A stretch of 64,000 nucleotides of DNA from contig NZ_JAEKJA010000003.1 in NCBI RefSeq assembly GCF_016411865.1, positions 310,001 through 374,000 of the forward strand, read 5' to 3'. The notes beneath the pieces were generated by a model. That model ran no database searches. It was not told the origin of the DNA and worked only from the letters and a program-made list of their open reading frames with translations. Source of the stretch: Acuticoccus mangrovi. Its GTDB lineage: Bacteria > Pseudomonadota > Alphaproteobacteria > Rhizobiales > Amorphaceae. The first letter of the stretch is position 1; each line of letters begins with the position of its first letter. Shown here one piece after another: positions 55,790 to 63,881 of the stretch. A program made the position numbers and the translations under genes.

Positions 55790-56620
55790 CTAATGCCGTG
55801 CCGCCTCCACGAGCGCAAGCAGCGCGACGGCCGCGGTGTCGGCACGCAGCACCCGTGGCCCGAGCGACACACGCACGGCGCGAGGGGTGAAAAGCGCCCT
55901 CTCCTCCTGCGAAAAGCCGCCCTCCGGTCCGACGAGCACCGCGAGCGGCCCCATAACGTCGTGGACCGCTGCGTCGTGGACCGTGGCGTCGCGGATCGTG
56001 GCGTCGCGGATCGTGGCGTCGCGGAGCGTGGCGTCGCGGATCGTGGCGTCGCGGAGCGTGGCGTCGCGGATCGTGGCGTCGCGGATCGTGGCGACGGGAT
56101 CGCCCGCCTCGCCGGCGAGCGCCTCGTCGGCCACCACCAGGGTCCGATCGAGCCCGCCGAGGAAGTCGCGCAAGGCGACGGGCTCCACGATCTCGGGCAC
56201 GGCGACGATGCCGCACTGCTCGCACGCCTCGATGATGTTGGCGCGCAGCCGCTCGGTGTTGATGCGGCGCACCTGGGTGTGCTGGGTGAGGACGGGAACG
56301 AGACGGCCGGCGCCCATCTCGGTGGCCTTCTCCACCATGTAATCGAGCCGGGCCTGCTTCAGCGGGGCGAAGGCGTACCAGAGGTCGGGCAGCGGGGTCT
56401 GGCTGCCGAGCTGCACCTCGGCGCGCGCCGAGCCGTCCTTCTTGCCGAGCACGTCGATGTCGGCCCGCCACTCCCCGTCGCGGCCGTTGAACACGCGGAT
56501 CGCGTCGCCCGGCTTGAGACGCAGGACGTTGCGCAGGTAGTTCACCTGGCGTTGATCGAAGGCGACGGGACCCGGCAGGTCGGCGGTCACGAAGAGGCGT
56601 GGAGCGTTGAAGTCGCGCAC
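55790..56620 (-). CDS. rsmE: 16S rRNA m3U1498 methyltransferase with a repeat insert
   Basis: RsmE of 276 residues, which methylates U1498 of 16S rRNA. The N-terminal domain has RLFVTADLPG and YLRNVLRLKPGD. The SPOUT knot has ATEMGAGRLVPVLTQHTQ and ACEQCGIVAVPEI, and the final SAM-binding part is LVGPEGGFSQEE. Between them, at about residues 175-220, lies an insert made of repeats such as ATIRDATIRDATLRD, encoded by nine 15-base units. A normal RsmE is about 30 residues shorter. GTG 56620 is chosen, as no ATG fits before the conserved start. It is divergent from xseA. Confidence 0.92.
   Translation of the reverse strand: MRDFNAPRLFVTADLPGPVAFDQRQVNYLRNVLRLKPGDAIRVFNGRDGEWRADIDVLGKKDGSARAEVQLGSQTPLPDLWYAFAPLKQARLDYMVEKATEMGAGRLVPVLTQHTQVRRINTERLRANIIEACEQCGIVAVPEIVEPVALRDFLGGLDRTLVVADEALAGEAGDPVATIRDATIRDATLRDATIRDATLRDATIRDATIRDATVHDAAVHDVMGPLAVLVGPEGGFSQEERALFTPRAVRVSLGPRVLRADTAAVALLALVEAARH
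55961..56095 (-). repeat. 15-bp tandem repeat (nine units) inside rsmE
   Basis: Nine consecutive 15-base units with consensus GCGGATCGTGGCGTC (plus strand). Two early units read GTGGACC... and two carry GCGGAGC instead of GCGGATC. Each unit encodes five residues of the ATIRD type, so unit changes keep the frame. The array is 135 bases long. Confidence 0.92.
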
Positions 56621-56665
56621 GGTTGCGGTGTTCCAGAGGATCGGTGAAGCGCCTATGGTGGGGCC

Positions 56666-58252
56666 ATGAGTGACCCTTTCCCCCTGTTCGAGGAGGCGGG
56701 CCGGCCGCGCTCCAACGCGGCGGAATTCACCGTCTCGGAGTTGTCGCGCGCGGTCAAGCGCACGGTGGAGGACGGGTTCGGCCAGGTGCGGGTGCGCGGC
56801 GAGATCTCCGGCTTCCGCGGCCGCCACTCCTCCGGGCACTGCTATTTCTCGCTGAAGGACGTCGACGCCTCCATCGACGCGGTGGTGTGGCGCGGCGCCT
56901 TCGCCCGGCTCGGGGTGAAGCCGGAGGAGGGTCTGGAGGTCATCGCCACCGGCCGCCTCACCACCTTCCCGCGCAAGTCGAGCTATCAGATCGTCGTCGA
57001 GCAGCTCGAGCACGCCGGCCTCGGCGCGCTGATGAAGCTTCTCGAGGAGCGGCGCCGGAAGCTCGCCGCCGAAGGCCTCTTCGACGAGGCGCGCAAACGG
57101 CCGCTGCCGTCGCTGCCGGGGGTCATCGGCGTCGTCACCTCGCCGACGGGCGCCGTCATCCGCGACATCCTCCACCGCGTGTCCGACCGCTTCCCCTCCC
57201 GCGTGATCGTCTGGCCGGTGCGGGTGCAGGGCGAGACGTCGGGGGCGGAGGTGGCCGCGGCGGTGCGCGGCTTCGCTGGCGACTATGGCGGACCGCTGCC
57301 CGACGTGATCATCGTCGCCCGCGGCGGCGGCAGCGTGGAGGACCTCTGGGGCTACAACGACGAAGAGGTGGTGCGGGCCGTCGTCGCCTCGCCCATCCCC
57401 GTGGTCTCGGCCGTGGGCCACGAGACCGACTGGACGCTCATCGACTACGCCGCCGACCATCGCGCTCCCACCCCCACGGGGGCGGCCGAGCGCGTGGTGC
57501 CGGTGCGGGCCGACTGCCTCTCCGCCGTCGCCGACCGCAGCCGCCGCCTCGACGTCGCGATGGCGACCTACGTCCACCGCCGCACCGCCGACCTGCGGCT
57601 CCTGTCGCGCGGGCTGCCCGCCGCCTCGGCGCTGCTGCAGGGCCCGCGCCAGCGGCTCGACCTCGCCGGCGACCGGCTGTCGGCCGCCCTCTTCCGGGCG
57701 ACGGCGGAGGCCCGGCGGCGCTATCTCGCCACCGCGACGCGGCTTTCGCCGCACCTTGCCGCCCGTCCGGTCGAGGCCGCGCGCGAGCGCCTCTCCCACA
57801 CGCTGCGGCGGCTCCATCGCGCGGTCGACCACATCGTCGCCGACCGCCGCCTCGCGGCGGCGCGCACCGGCGGGCGTCTCGCCCCTCACCTCCTCACCCG
57901 CCGCCTCGACGAGGCACGGCTGGAGCTGAAGCGCCTCACCACCCGCCGCGACCGCGCCGCCGATGCCCTGTTAGGCGACGCCTCGACCCGGCTCGCGGCG
58001 GCGGCGAAGCTCCTCGACGCCGTGTCCTATCGCTCGGTGCTCTCGCGCGGCTTCGCGCTGGTATGGCGGGCGAACGACGAGCCCGTCCGCTCCGCCGCCG
58101 CCGTCGCCAAGGGCGAGGCGCTGGAGGTGCAGTTCGCCGACGGCCGCGTGTCCGTGGTGGAGGCGTCCACCTCGCCGCGCCCGGCCCAGTCGCGCGTCAA
58201 GCGCGTCAGCCGCTCCCGCAAGGTCGACGACCGGCAGGGCTCGCTGTTCTAG
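56666..58252 (+). CDS. xseA: Exodeoxyribonuclease VII large subunit
   Basis: A 528-residue XseA, the large subunit of exonuclease VII, which degrades single-stranded DNA. The N-terminal OB fold (FTVSELSRAVKRTVEDGFGQVRVRGEISGF) is followed by the catalytic domain (VARGGGSVEDLWGYNDEEVVRAV, SAVGHETDWTLIDYAADHRAPTPTGAAE) and a long coiled coil. It needs XseB, which is not in the window. The ATG at 56666 is preceded by GGTGGGG. Confidence 0.96.
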   Translation: MSDPFPLFEEAGRPRSNAAEFTVSELSRAVKRTVEDGFGQVRVRGEISGFRGRHSSGHCYFSLKDVDASIDAVVWRGAFARLGVKPEEGLEVIATGRLTTFPRKSSYQIVVEQLEHAGLGALMKLLEERRRKLAAEGLFDEARKRPLPSLPGVIGVVTSPTGAVIRDILHRVSDRFPSRVIVWPVRVQGETSGAEVAAAVRGFAGDYGGPLPDVIIVARGGGSVEDLWGYNDEEVVRAVVASPIPVVSAVGHETDWTLIDYAADHRAPTPTGAAERVVPVRADCLSAVADRSRRLDVAMATYVHRRTADLRLLSRGLPAASALLQGPRQRLDLAGDRLSAALFRATAEARRRYLATATRLSPHLAARPVEAARERLSHTLRRLHRAVDHIVADRRLAAARTGGRLAPHLLTRRLDEARLELKRLTTRRDRAADALLGDASTRLAAAAKLLDAVSYRSVLSRGFALVWRANDEPVRSAAAVAKGEALEVQFADGRVSVVEASTSPRPAQSRVKRVSRSRKVDDRQGSLF

Positions 58253-58261
58253 CGCGCTTGC

Positions 58262-58286
58262 CGCTCAGGTTGGATCAACCTGAGCG
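58262..58286. repeat. Palindrome, CCGCTCA/TGAGCGG family, copy 2
   Basis: CGCTCAGGTTG (58262-58272) pairs with CAACCTGAGCG (58276-58286) around GAT, an 11-bp perfect stem just after the xseA stop. It may act as a terminator. Confidence 0.6.
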
Positions 58287-58320
58287 CAGAGCAATCGCGC
58301 CAGATCTGGAGAGCGAGCCC

Positions 58321-58353
58321 GTCCCGCTCAACCTGACTCAGCTTGAGCGGGAC
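58321..58353. repeat. Palindrome, CCGCTCA/TGAGCGG family, copy 3
   Basis: GTCCCGCTCAA (58321-58331) pairs with TTGAGCGGGAC (58343-58353), 11 bp around an 11-base loop. The right arm is followed by GTACTGTAG, similar to the GTGTCCTCTAG beside copy 1 at 20850. Confidence 0.6.
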
Positions 58354-58405
58354 GTACTGTAGCGGTCGGCCGCGCGGTGGGTCCGCGCGGCCCGCGGGCG
58401 CTTTC

Positions 58406-59653
58406 TCAGCTCGCCTCACACTTCGGCACGTCCCGGCCCGGGCGGCCGATGGCGTCGAACTCCTCCTTCGACATCCCCAGCGTCTGGTTGATGCCGTCCA
58501 CCTTCTTCACCAGCTTGGTGGCGAGGTTGCCGTCGTCGGTCTCCACCACCTCGATCACGAAGTTGGAGCCGATCGCCTGGCGGTTGTCGTCGAGCGTGAT
58601 GGTGCCGTTCGGCGCATCGAGCTCGATTGAGGACAGGCACGCGCGGAAGGCACCCTGACCCTCGCCCAATTCGCCACCCAGCTCGTCGAGGCACTGCAAC
58701 GCCGCGTTGGTGGCGTTGTAGTAGGCGGTGCCGAGGAGCGACGGGCTCGCGAAGCGCTGGTCGGGCGGGAAGGCGTCCTGGTAGGCCTTCACGTACGCCT
58801 GCCATTCGGGGTCGTCCCAGGTGTCGGCCTGGGGGCCGGAGGCGGGGGTGCCGACGAGGGCCTGCTTGGCCGAGCCCTTGGAGTTCAGCACCGTGCCGTC
58901 GACCATGATGGTGCCGCCGATGAGGTTCGCCGACCCGCCGGCCTGCTGGTACTGGTTGAGGAAGTTCACCGCGTCGCCGCCGCCGAGGCCGAGATAGATG
59001 GCGTCGACGTCGTCGGGCAACGCCGCGATCACGCTGGCGAAGTCCTTGGTGCCGAGCGGAACCCAGAAACGCTCCACGATCTCGCCGCCGGCGTTGCAGT
59101 ATTCGAGCGCGAAGCCGAGGAAGTTGGTGTAGGCGAACGAGTAGTCCTCCGCCACGGAGGCAACGTACTTCCAGTCCTTCTCCTTGGCCACGTAGTCGCC
59201 GAGGCCCACGCCCCACTGGGCGCCGTCCATGTTGAAGCGGAAGAAGTTCTCGGACGGGTCGACGTAGGTGGTCTCCTGGGCCCCGGAGGCGCCGTTGATG
59301 AAGGTGACGTCGGGATATTCCTTGGCGAGATCGCGGATGGCGATGCCCTCCGAGCCCGACAGCGGGCCGATGACGAAGTCGACCTGGTCCTGCTCGATCA
59401 GCTTGCGGGCGGCGCGCACGGCGCTGTCGGGGCTCGCGTCCGTCGCGCCGATCACGTACTCGATGGGCCGCCCGCCCGCCTCGTCCTCGTGCTGCAGGAG
59501 GGCGAGCTTGAAGCCGCGAAGGCCGTCCTCGCCGAGCACGGTGTAGGTCCCCTCCAGCGTCGCCATGAAGCCGATCTTGATGGGATCCTGCGCCGCGGCG
59601 CTGCCCGCGGCCAGCGCCGCCGCCATCGCGACGGACGTCATGAGATATCGCAT
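58406..59653 (-). CDS. Branched-chain amino acid-type ABC substrate-binding protein
   Basis: A 415-residue periplasmic binding protein of the Leu/Ile/Val type with signal peptide MRYLMTSVAMAAALAAGSAA. Hallmarks are KIGFMATLEGTYTVLGEDGLRG, RKLIEQDQVDFVIGPLSGSEG, and a C-terminal LLGTAYYNATNAALQCLDELGG. Proteins of this family bind amides, aromatic acids and other ligands as well as amino acids. No permease or ATPase genes follow in the window. It shares its direction with the hydrolases upstream, so it may import their substrate. Confidence 0.88.
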   Translation of the reverse strand: MRYLMTSVAMAAALAAGSAAAQDPIKIGFMATLEGTYTVLGEDGLRGFKLALLQHEDEAGGRPIEYVIGATDASPDSAVRAARKLIEQDQVDFVIGPLSGSEGIAIRDLAKEYPDVTFINGASGAQETTYVDPSENFFRFNMDGAQWGVGLGDYVAKEKDWKYVASVAEDYSFAYTNFLGFALEYCNAGGEIVERFWVPLGTKDFASVIAALPDDVDAIYLGLGGGDAVNFLNQYQQAGGSANLIGGTIMVDGTVLNSKGSAKQALVGTPASGPQADTWDDPEWQAYVKAYQDAFPPDQRFASPSLLGTAYYNATNAALQCLDELGGELGEGQGAFRACLSSIELDAPNGTITLDDNRQAIGSNFVIEVVETDDGNLATKLVKKVDGINQTLGMSKEEFDAIGRPGRDVPKCEAS

Positions 59654-59755
59654 ATGTCCTCCCTTATTGGGCTTGTTGTTGTTGCGCGCCCGTCTCGTGA
59701 GGATAGCGGAGGGGGGCCGGCGCCCCCGTCACCCGTCGTCTGATTTTTTGCCGCC

Positions 59756-61336
59756 TCAGCCGAGGGCGGCGAGCACCTGATCGGTGGTCGTCACCGCGGC
59801 GACGTTCTGCAGCGCGTAGTCGATGGCGGCGCGATGCCAGTCGGCGTTCATCGTCGAGCACGCGTCCTCCGGGATGATCATGAGATAGCCCTTGTCCGCC
59901 CCGGTGCGGGCGGTGTGCTCGATGCTCATGTTGGTCCAGGCGCCGCACTCGATGATCGTGTCGCGCCCCTCCGCCTTCAGCACCGTCTCGAGACTCGTCC
60001 CCTCGAAGCCCGACATGCGCATCTTCTCCACCACGTGGTCGCCGGGACGCGGCTCGAGGCCGGCGACGGGCGCGGCGCCCCAGGTCCCGCGCACCATCGC
60101 CCGCTCGTCGAGGACGCCCTCGAAGAGCGGCGCGTTGAGGGTGAGGCCGTGCGCCCCCTCCGGCACCACGAAGTGGATGTGGATCACCGGAATGGCGAGC
60201 GCGCGGCAGCGCTCGGCGAGGCGGCGGGCGTTGTCGACGGCATTCTGCGCGCGGCAGTGGGCGGGAGCACCGGAGGCGGCGAAGGCGCCACCGTCGGACA
60301 CGACGTCGTTCTGCATGTCCTGGATCACCAGCGCGCAGCGACCCGGATCGAGGGCGAGGCCGTCCCCCTTCGCCGCCGGCGCCGCTGCGGACGGGGCGGG
60401 GCGCGCCGGGCTCGGAGGGGACGAGCGGGCGCGCATGAACGGCTCGTTGCGCGGCCCCACCTTCACGTCCACCGCATAGAGCGAGGTGGAGGCGCATACG
60501 AAGAGGGTGCGCCAGTCCGCCCCGCCCCAGTGGAAGTTGGCGGCGAGCTCGGGGATCGCGACGTTGCCGATGTGGGTGCCGTCCGGCGCGTAGACCCAGA
60601 GGCCGCCCGGCGCCGTCACCCACAGATTGCCCTGATGATCGCACTTCATGCCGTCGGGCACGCCGGGCTTCAGCGTGTCCTTGATGCCGGAGGCGAAGAC
60701 GCGGCCGTTGTGGAGCCGCCCGTCCCGCACGTCGAACACGCGGATGTTCGCCTGCTCGGTGTCGTTGACGTAGAGGAGGCGCTCGTCGGGCGAGAAGCAG
60801 AGGCCGTTCGGCATGGTGAACTGGTAGCGGTCCACCACGAGCTCCGGCTCCCTCCCCGGCGCGGCGCCGGGAGGAACGCGGTAGACGCCCTGAAAGCCGA
60901 GCTCGCGCGGCCGCTCCACGCCGAACCCGGGCATGCGCCCGTACCAGGGGTCGGTGAACCAGATCGCACCGTCGCAGGAGACGCAGACATCGTTGGGGCT
61001 GTTGAGCTCGCGTCCCTCGAAGTGGGAGGCGAGAACGGTGCGGCTTCCGTCCGGCGCGATGCGGACGAGGCTCGACGTCGCGTGCTCGCACACGATGAGG
61101 TTGAGCGCGCCGTCGTAGGTCATGCCGTTGCCCTTGTTCGTCGGGCGCAGCACCTCGCGCACGCCGGCCTTGTCCCAGCGGCGGCGCACATCGGCGGGCA
61201 TGTCGGAGAAGAGGAGATAGCCGTCGGGATGCCAGACGGGACCCTCGGTGAACTCGAAGCCCGAGCCGAGCTGACGGACCGGCGCGTGTGCGTCGAGGAG
61301 ACCCGCGAACGCGGGACGGAGCGCGTCGTGGGCCAT
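59756..61336 (-). CDS. SMP-30/gluconolactonase fused to an isochorismatase-like domain
   Basis: A 526-residue fusion. Residues 1-300 are an SMP-30 beta-propeller with candidate metal ligands Glu31 (FTEGPVWHPDG), Asn177 (MPNGLCFS) and Asp228 (VPDGMKCD). A Pro/Ser/Ala linker (about 303-325) joins a cysteine-hydrolase domain, residues 330-526. That domain has Asp340 in VIQDMQND and Lys438 in VVEKMRMSGF. The expected nucleophile Cys is Ser471 in WTNMSIEHTAR. The first domain should open a lactone ring, the second an amide. The fusion is continuous with no frameshift. The stop of the lactonase gene upstream lies 3 bases before it. Confidence 0.87.
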   Translation of the reverse strand: MAHDALRPAFAGLLDAHAPVRQLGSGFEFTEGPVWHPDGYLLFSDMPADVRRRWDKAGVREVLRPTNKGNGMTYDGALNLIVCEHATSSLVRIAPDGSRTVLASHFEGRELNSPNDVCVSCDGAIWFTDPWYGRMPGFGVERPRELGFQGVYRVPPGAAPGREPELVVDRYQFTMPNGLCFSPDERLLYVNDTEQANIRVFDVRDGRLHNGRVFASGIKDTLKPGVPDGMKCDHQGNLWVTAPGGLWVYAPDGTHIGNVAIPELAANFHWGGADWRTLFVCASTSLYAVDVKVGPRNEPFMRARSSPPSPARPAPSAAAPAAKGDGLALDPGRCALVIQDMQNDVVSDGGAFAASGAPAHCRAQNAVDNARRLAERCRALAIPVIHIHFVVPEGAHGLTLNAPLFEGVLDERAMVRGTWGAAPVAGLEPRPGDHVVEKMRMSGFEGTSLETVLKAEGRDTIIECGAWTNMSIEHTARTGADKGYLMIIPEDACSTMNADWHRAAIDYALQNVAAVTTTDQVLAALG

Positions 61337-61339
61337 GGC

Positions 61340-62188
61340 TCAGGCCGGGAACCAGTCGCGGTTCGGGACCGACTGGGTGATCGGCCCCGGCACCGCCATG
61401 TCGAGCCGCCCGATCACCTTGTCGGCCTCGATCTTGGCCGGCTTGTCGTGGATCGGCAGCAGGAAGCGGGAGGAGTTCAGGAGCTTCTTGATCGCCGCCT
61501 TCTCCTGCCGCTTCGACACCGAGTGGTTGCCGGTCACCCGCGGCTCGTGGTCGTTCACCTCGTTGAGCGGCTTCACCACCTGGTCGTTGAAGTCGTAGAT
61601 CACGTCGCCGCAGATGGTGGCGCGCCCCTCGGCGGTCTCCACGTGGACGTTCATCGAGCCCTCGGTATGGGCGCCCGCCCAGTCGAGCGTCACCCCCGGG
61701 ATGAGCTCGATCTCGCCGGTGATCTCGGTGTCCTCCAGCCGCAGGGCGCCCGGCGTGTGCAGCCGCTCGATGAGGTGCTGGATGTCGGGCTTCGGATATT
61801 GCGGGAACATCAGCCCCGACACCGAGTGCTCCAGCTCGCGGCGGTTCAGCACCACCGTGGTGTTCATCGGAAAATGGTCGTCCTTGCCGGCGTGATCGAT
61901 ATGGAGGTGGGTGTGGCAGACATAGCGGACGTCGCCCACCTTCACGCCGTGGCGGGCGAGCTGGTTCTCGATCATGTTCTCGTGGAACTGGAGGCCGCGC
62001 ATGCCGAGCGTCTCCATGATCGCGTTGTCGCGATAGCCGGTGTCGACCACGATCGGGTAGCGCCCGCCGAGGATCAGGAAGCCGTAGACCGGGACGCGGC
62101 GGGTCCGGCCGCACTCGCGCCCCAGAACGAGGAAGCTCGATTCCAGTTCGATGTCGCCATAGTCGAGCAACTTGATCTCAAGCGCCAT
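61340..62188 (-). CDS. AHL-lactonase-like metallo-beta-lactamase-fold hydrolase
   Basis: A 282-residue metallohydrolase. The metal motif HTHLHIDHAG gives H94-x-H96-x-D98-H99. Further ligands follow in WAGAHTEGSMNV and GDVIYDFNDQ. The sequence resembles the N-acyl homoserine lactonase family, which opens lactone rings. Other lactones are possible as substrates. It is 3 bases upstream of the fusion gene, so both come from one transcript. Confidence 0.85.
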   Translation of the reverse strand: MALEIKLLDYGDIELESSFLVLGRECGRTRRVPVYGFLILGGRYPIVVDTGYRDNAIMETLGMRGLQFHENMIENQLARHGVKVGDVRYVCHTHLHIDHAGKDDHFPMNTTVVLNRRELEHSVSGLMFPQYPKPDIQHLIERLHTPGALRLEDTEITGEIELIPGVTLDWAGAHTEGSMNVHVETAEGRATICGDVIYDFNDQVVKPLNEVNDHEPRVTGNHSVSKRQEKAAIKKLLNSSRFLLPIHDKPAKIEADKVIGRLDMAVPGPITQSVPNRDWFPA

Positions 62189-62323
62189 GTTTCCGTCCCG
62201 TCGATTGTTGTCGTGTGGCCCCTCGTGACGGCGGCCTTGGCCACAAAGGCTATCAGCGCCGGCGACCGGGTGCAGGCGGTCGCAGCGAAAAATGAGACGC
62301 GGGGGTAAGTCGCCCGGCGCACG

Positions 62324-62350
62324 AAAAAGGCCGCCCGAATGGGCGGCCTT
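62324..62350 (-). terminator. Rho-independent terminator
   Basis: AAGGCCGCCC (62327-62336) pairs with GGGCGGCCTT (62341-62350) around GAAT. On the minus strand the stem is followed by a run of five T residues, placed 25 bases after the stop of the charged secreted protein gene. Confidence 0.85.
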
Positions 62351-62374
62351 CGCGTCGGTCGAGGGGGGAGACGC

Positions 62375-62791
62375 TCAGTCGGCGTCGAGGCGGATCGTCA
62401 GACCGCCGTCGTTGCGATCGCGATCATGGTGATAGTCCGGATGATCGCGCTGGTCCTGCCAGCGGTTGCGGCTCTCGCGCCACTCGACCTGGTCCTCGCG
62501 ACGCTCGGTCTGGCGCTCGATCTTCTCGGCCTTGTTGTAGCCCTTGCGGCGCATGTCGTTGGCCTTGGCGTAGTTGCCGCGGCTCTCGGCGATGCGGGCG
62601 CGCTGCTCGCCGCGATCGGCGGCGCGGTCGGCCCGCTTCTCGCCCTGACGCTCGACGCGGTTCTCTGCCGGCGAATCGGTGGTGAGGCGGATCACCTGGG
62701 CCTCGGCCGGCGTCGCGGCGGTCATCATCGGCGCCGCCGCACCGAGGGCGAGAGCACCGGCAACGATCAGGGTCTTGGCGGAAGTCATCAT
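62375..62791 (-). CDS. Charged secreted protein of unknown function
   Basis: A 138-residue protein. The signal peptide (KTLIVAGALALGAAAPMMTAA) is cleaved near AEA. The mature protein is dominated by Arg, Glu, Asp and Gln, with a segment like RVERQGEKRADRAADRG and an acidic/His end (YHHDRDRNDGGLTIRLDAD). No family is recognised. The charge-alternating helix may be extended and soluble. GGAG precedes the double ATG at 62791/62788. It is followed by a strong terminator. Confidence 0.75.
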   Translation of the reverse strand: MMTSAKTLIVAGALALGAAAPMMTAATPAEAQVIRLTTDSPAENRVERQGEKRADRAADRGEQRARIAESRGNYAKANDMRRKGYNKAEKIERQTERREDQVEWRESRNRWQDQRDHPDYHHDRDRNDGGLTIRLDAD

Positions 62792-62990
62792 CGTTCAACT
62801 CCATTCACTGTGCGGCCGCAGCGGGTGCGGCCGGCGTCGCGACCGAAGCCGCGAGGCGTGTGGTGGAGAGAACGTCGCCTTGCCTCCATCGTTCCCACTC
62901 AGGATGAATTCCCAACAATTCGATCCCAATATGGCTCAACTATGGCGTCAACCTGAACGTCGAATGAAGACATCAATCGCATCTATGTCT

Positions 62991-63881
62991 CTATGTCGCG
63001 GTGAGACGATACACCTTCTCCGCGCAAGTTCTGAACACGGACTGCCTGTCTTCCTTCGATAGGGGACTGGCGGCCGTCGTAAACGCCCCAATCAGCGATG
63101 CATAGTCGGTCCACAACTTCTCTATCGGAAAGTTCGAGCCGAAAAGGCAGCGCTCGGCGCCGAAGAGATCGATCGCCTCGCCGAAGGCCCAGGCGACGTG
63201 GTCCGGATCGTTGCGCCGCAGGAAGGTGCCGAAGCCGGAGACCTTGCACACAACGTTCGGAAGACGGGCGAGGGTTCCGATCCGCTCGCGCCACTGCGCC
63301 TTGCCCTCGGCCGACAGGTTCTCCGGCATCCCCGCATGCTGCAGCACGAAGGTGACCTCGGGGCAGGCCTCGACGAGCCGCGCCGCCGCCTCCGCCTGGC
63401 CGGCGAACACCTGCAGCTCGAACACGAAGCCGTAGTCGGCGAGGTGGCCCACATTTCGGATCACGGCGTCGCTGCCGACGGCCTCGGCATCGGGCGCGAA
63501 GCGGTAGAGCGGATTGTGATGCCAGTGCATCTGATGGCGGATGCCGCGCATCAGCGGGAAGGCGGCGAGCTTGTCGAGATCGCGGCGCGCGTCCTCCTGC
63601 ATCATGTTGGCGTAGGCGGTGATCGCGTGCGGCCAGCCCGTCCGCCCGGCGACGCCCGACACCCAGGCCACCTCGTCGACGAACCAGTTGGGCGCCCAGT
63701 TCGCCTGCACGTAGACCGACTTCTCGACGCCCGAGCCGGCGATGTCGGCGAGATACTCCTCGATCAGATAGTCCCGCTTGATGGCGTCGTAGGCGCCGAA
63801 GATGCGTGGCTGGGTCGGACCCAGAAGCCACGGCAGGTCGGTGCGGCGCCAGATATGGTGGTGTGCGTCGACAATCCTCAT
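62991..63881 (-). CDS. Amidohydrolase-family metal-dependent hydrolase
   Basis: A 296-residue amidohydrolase 2 protein. The first metal motif is IVDAHHHIW at the N-terminus. Further features are PLMRGIRHQMHW, VLQHAGMPEN, VVCKVSGFGTF and CLFGSNFPIEKLWTDY. Relatives hydrolyse lactones such as fucono- or pyrone-lactones as well as amides. The ATG overlaps the stop of the upstream gene as ATGA. Confidence 0.87.
   Translation of the reverse strand: MRIVDAHHHIWRRTDLPWLLGPTQPRIFGAYDAIKRDYLIEEYLADIAGSGVEKSVYVQANWAPNWFVDEVAWVSGVAGRTGWPHAITAYANMMQEDARRDLDKLAAFPLMRGIRHQMHWHHNPLYRFAPDAEAVGSDAVIRNVGHLADYGFVFELQVFAGQAEAAARLVEACPEVTFVLQHAGMPENLSAEGKAQWRERIGTLARLPNVVCKVSGFGTFLRRNDPDHVAWAFGEAIDLFGAERCLFGSNFPIEKLWTDYASLIGAFTTAASPLSKEDRQSVFRTCAEKVYRLTAT

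Noticed and set aside
55961-56095. CRISPR-like array
   Set aside because: The 15-base units are directly adjacent without spacers, lie in frame in rsmE and encode protein.
59834-62308. 824-codon frame opposite the fusion and lactonase genes
   Set aside because: It is an antisense shadow, since the two minus-strand genes carry clear catalytic motifs.
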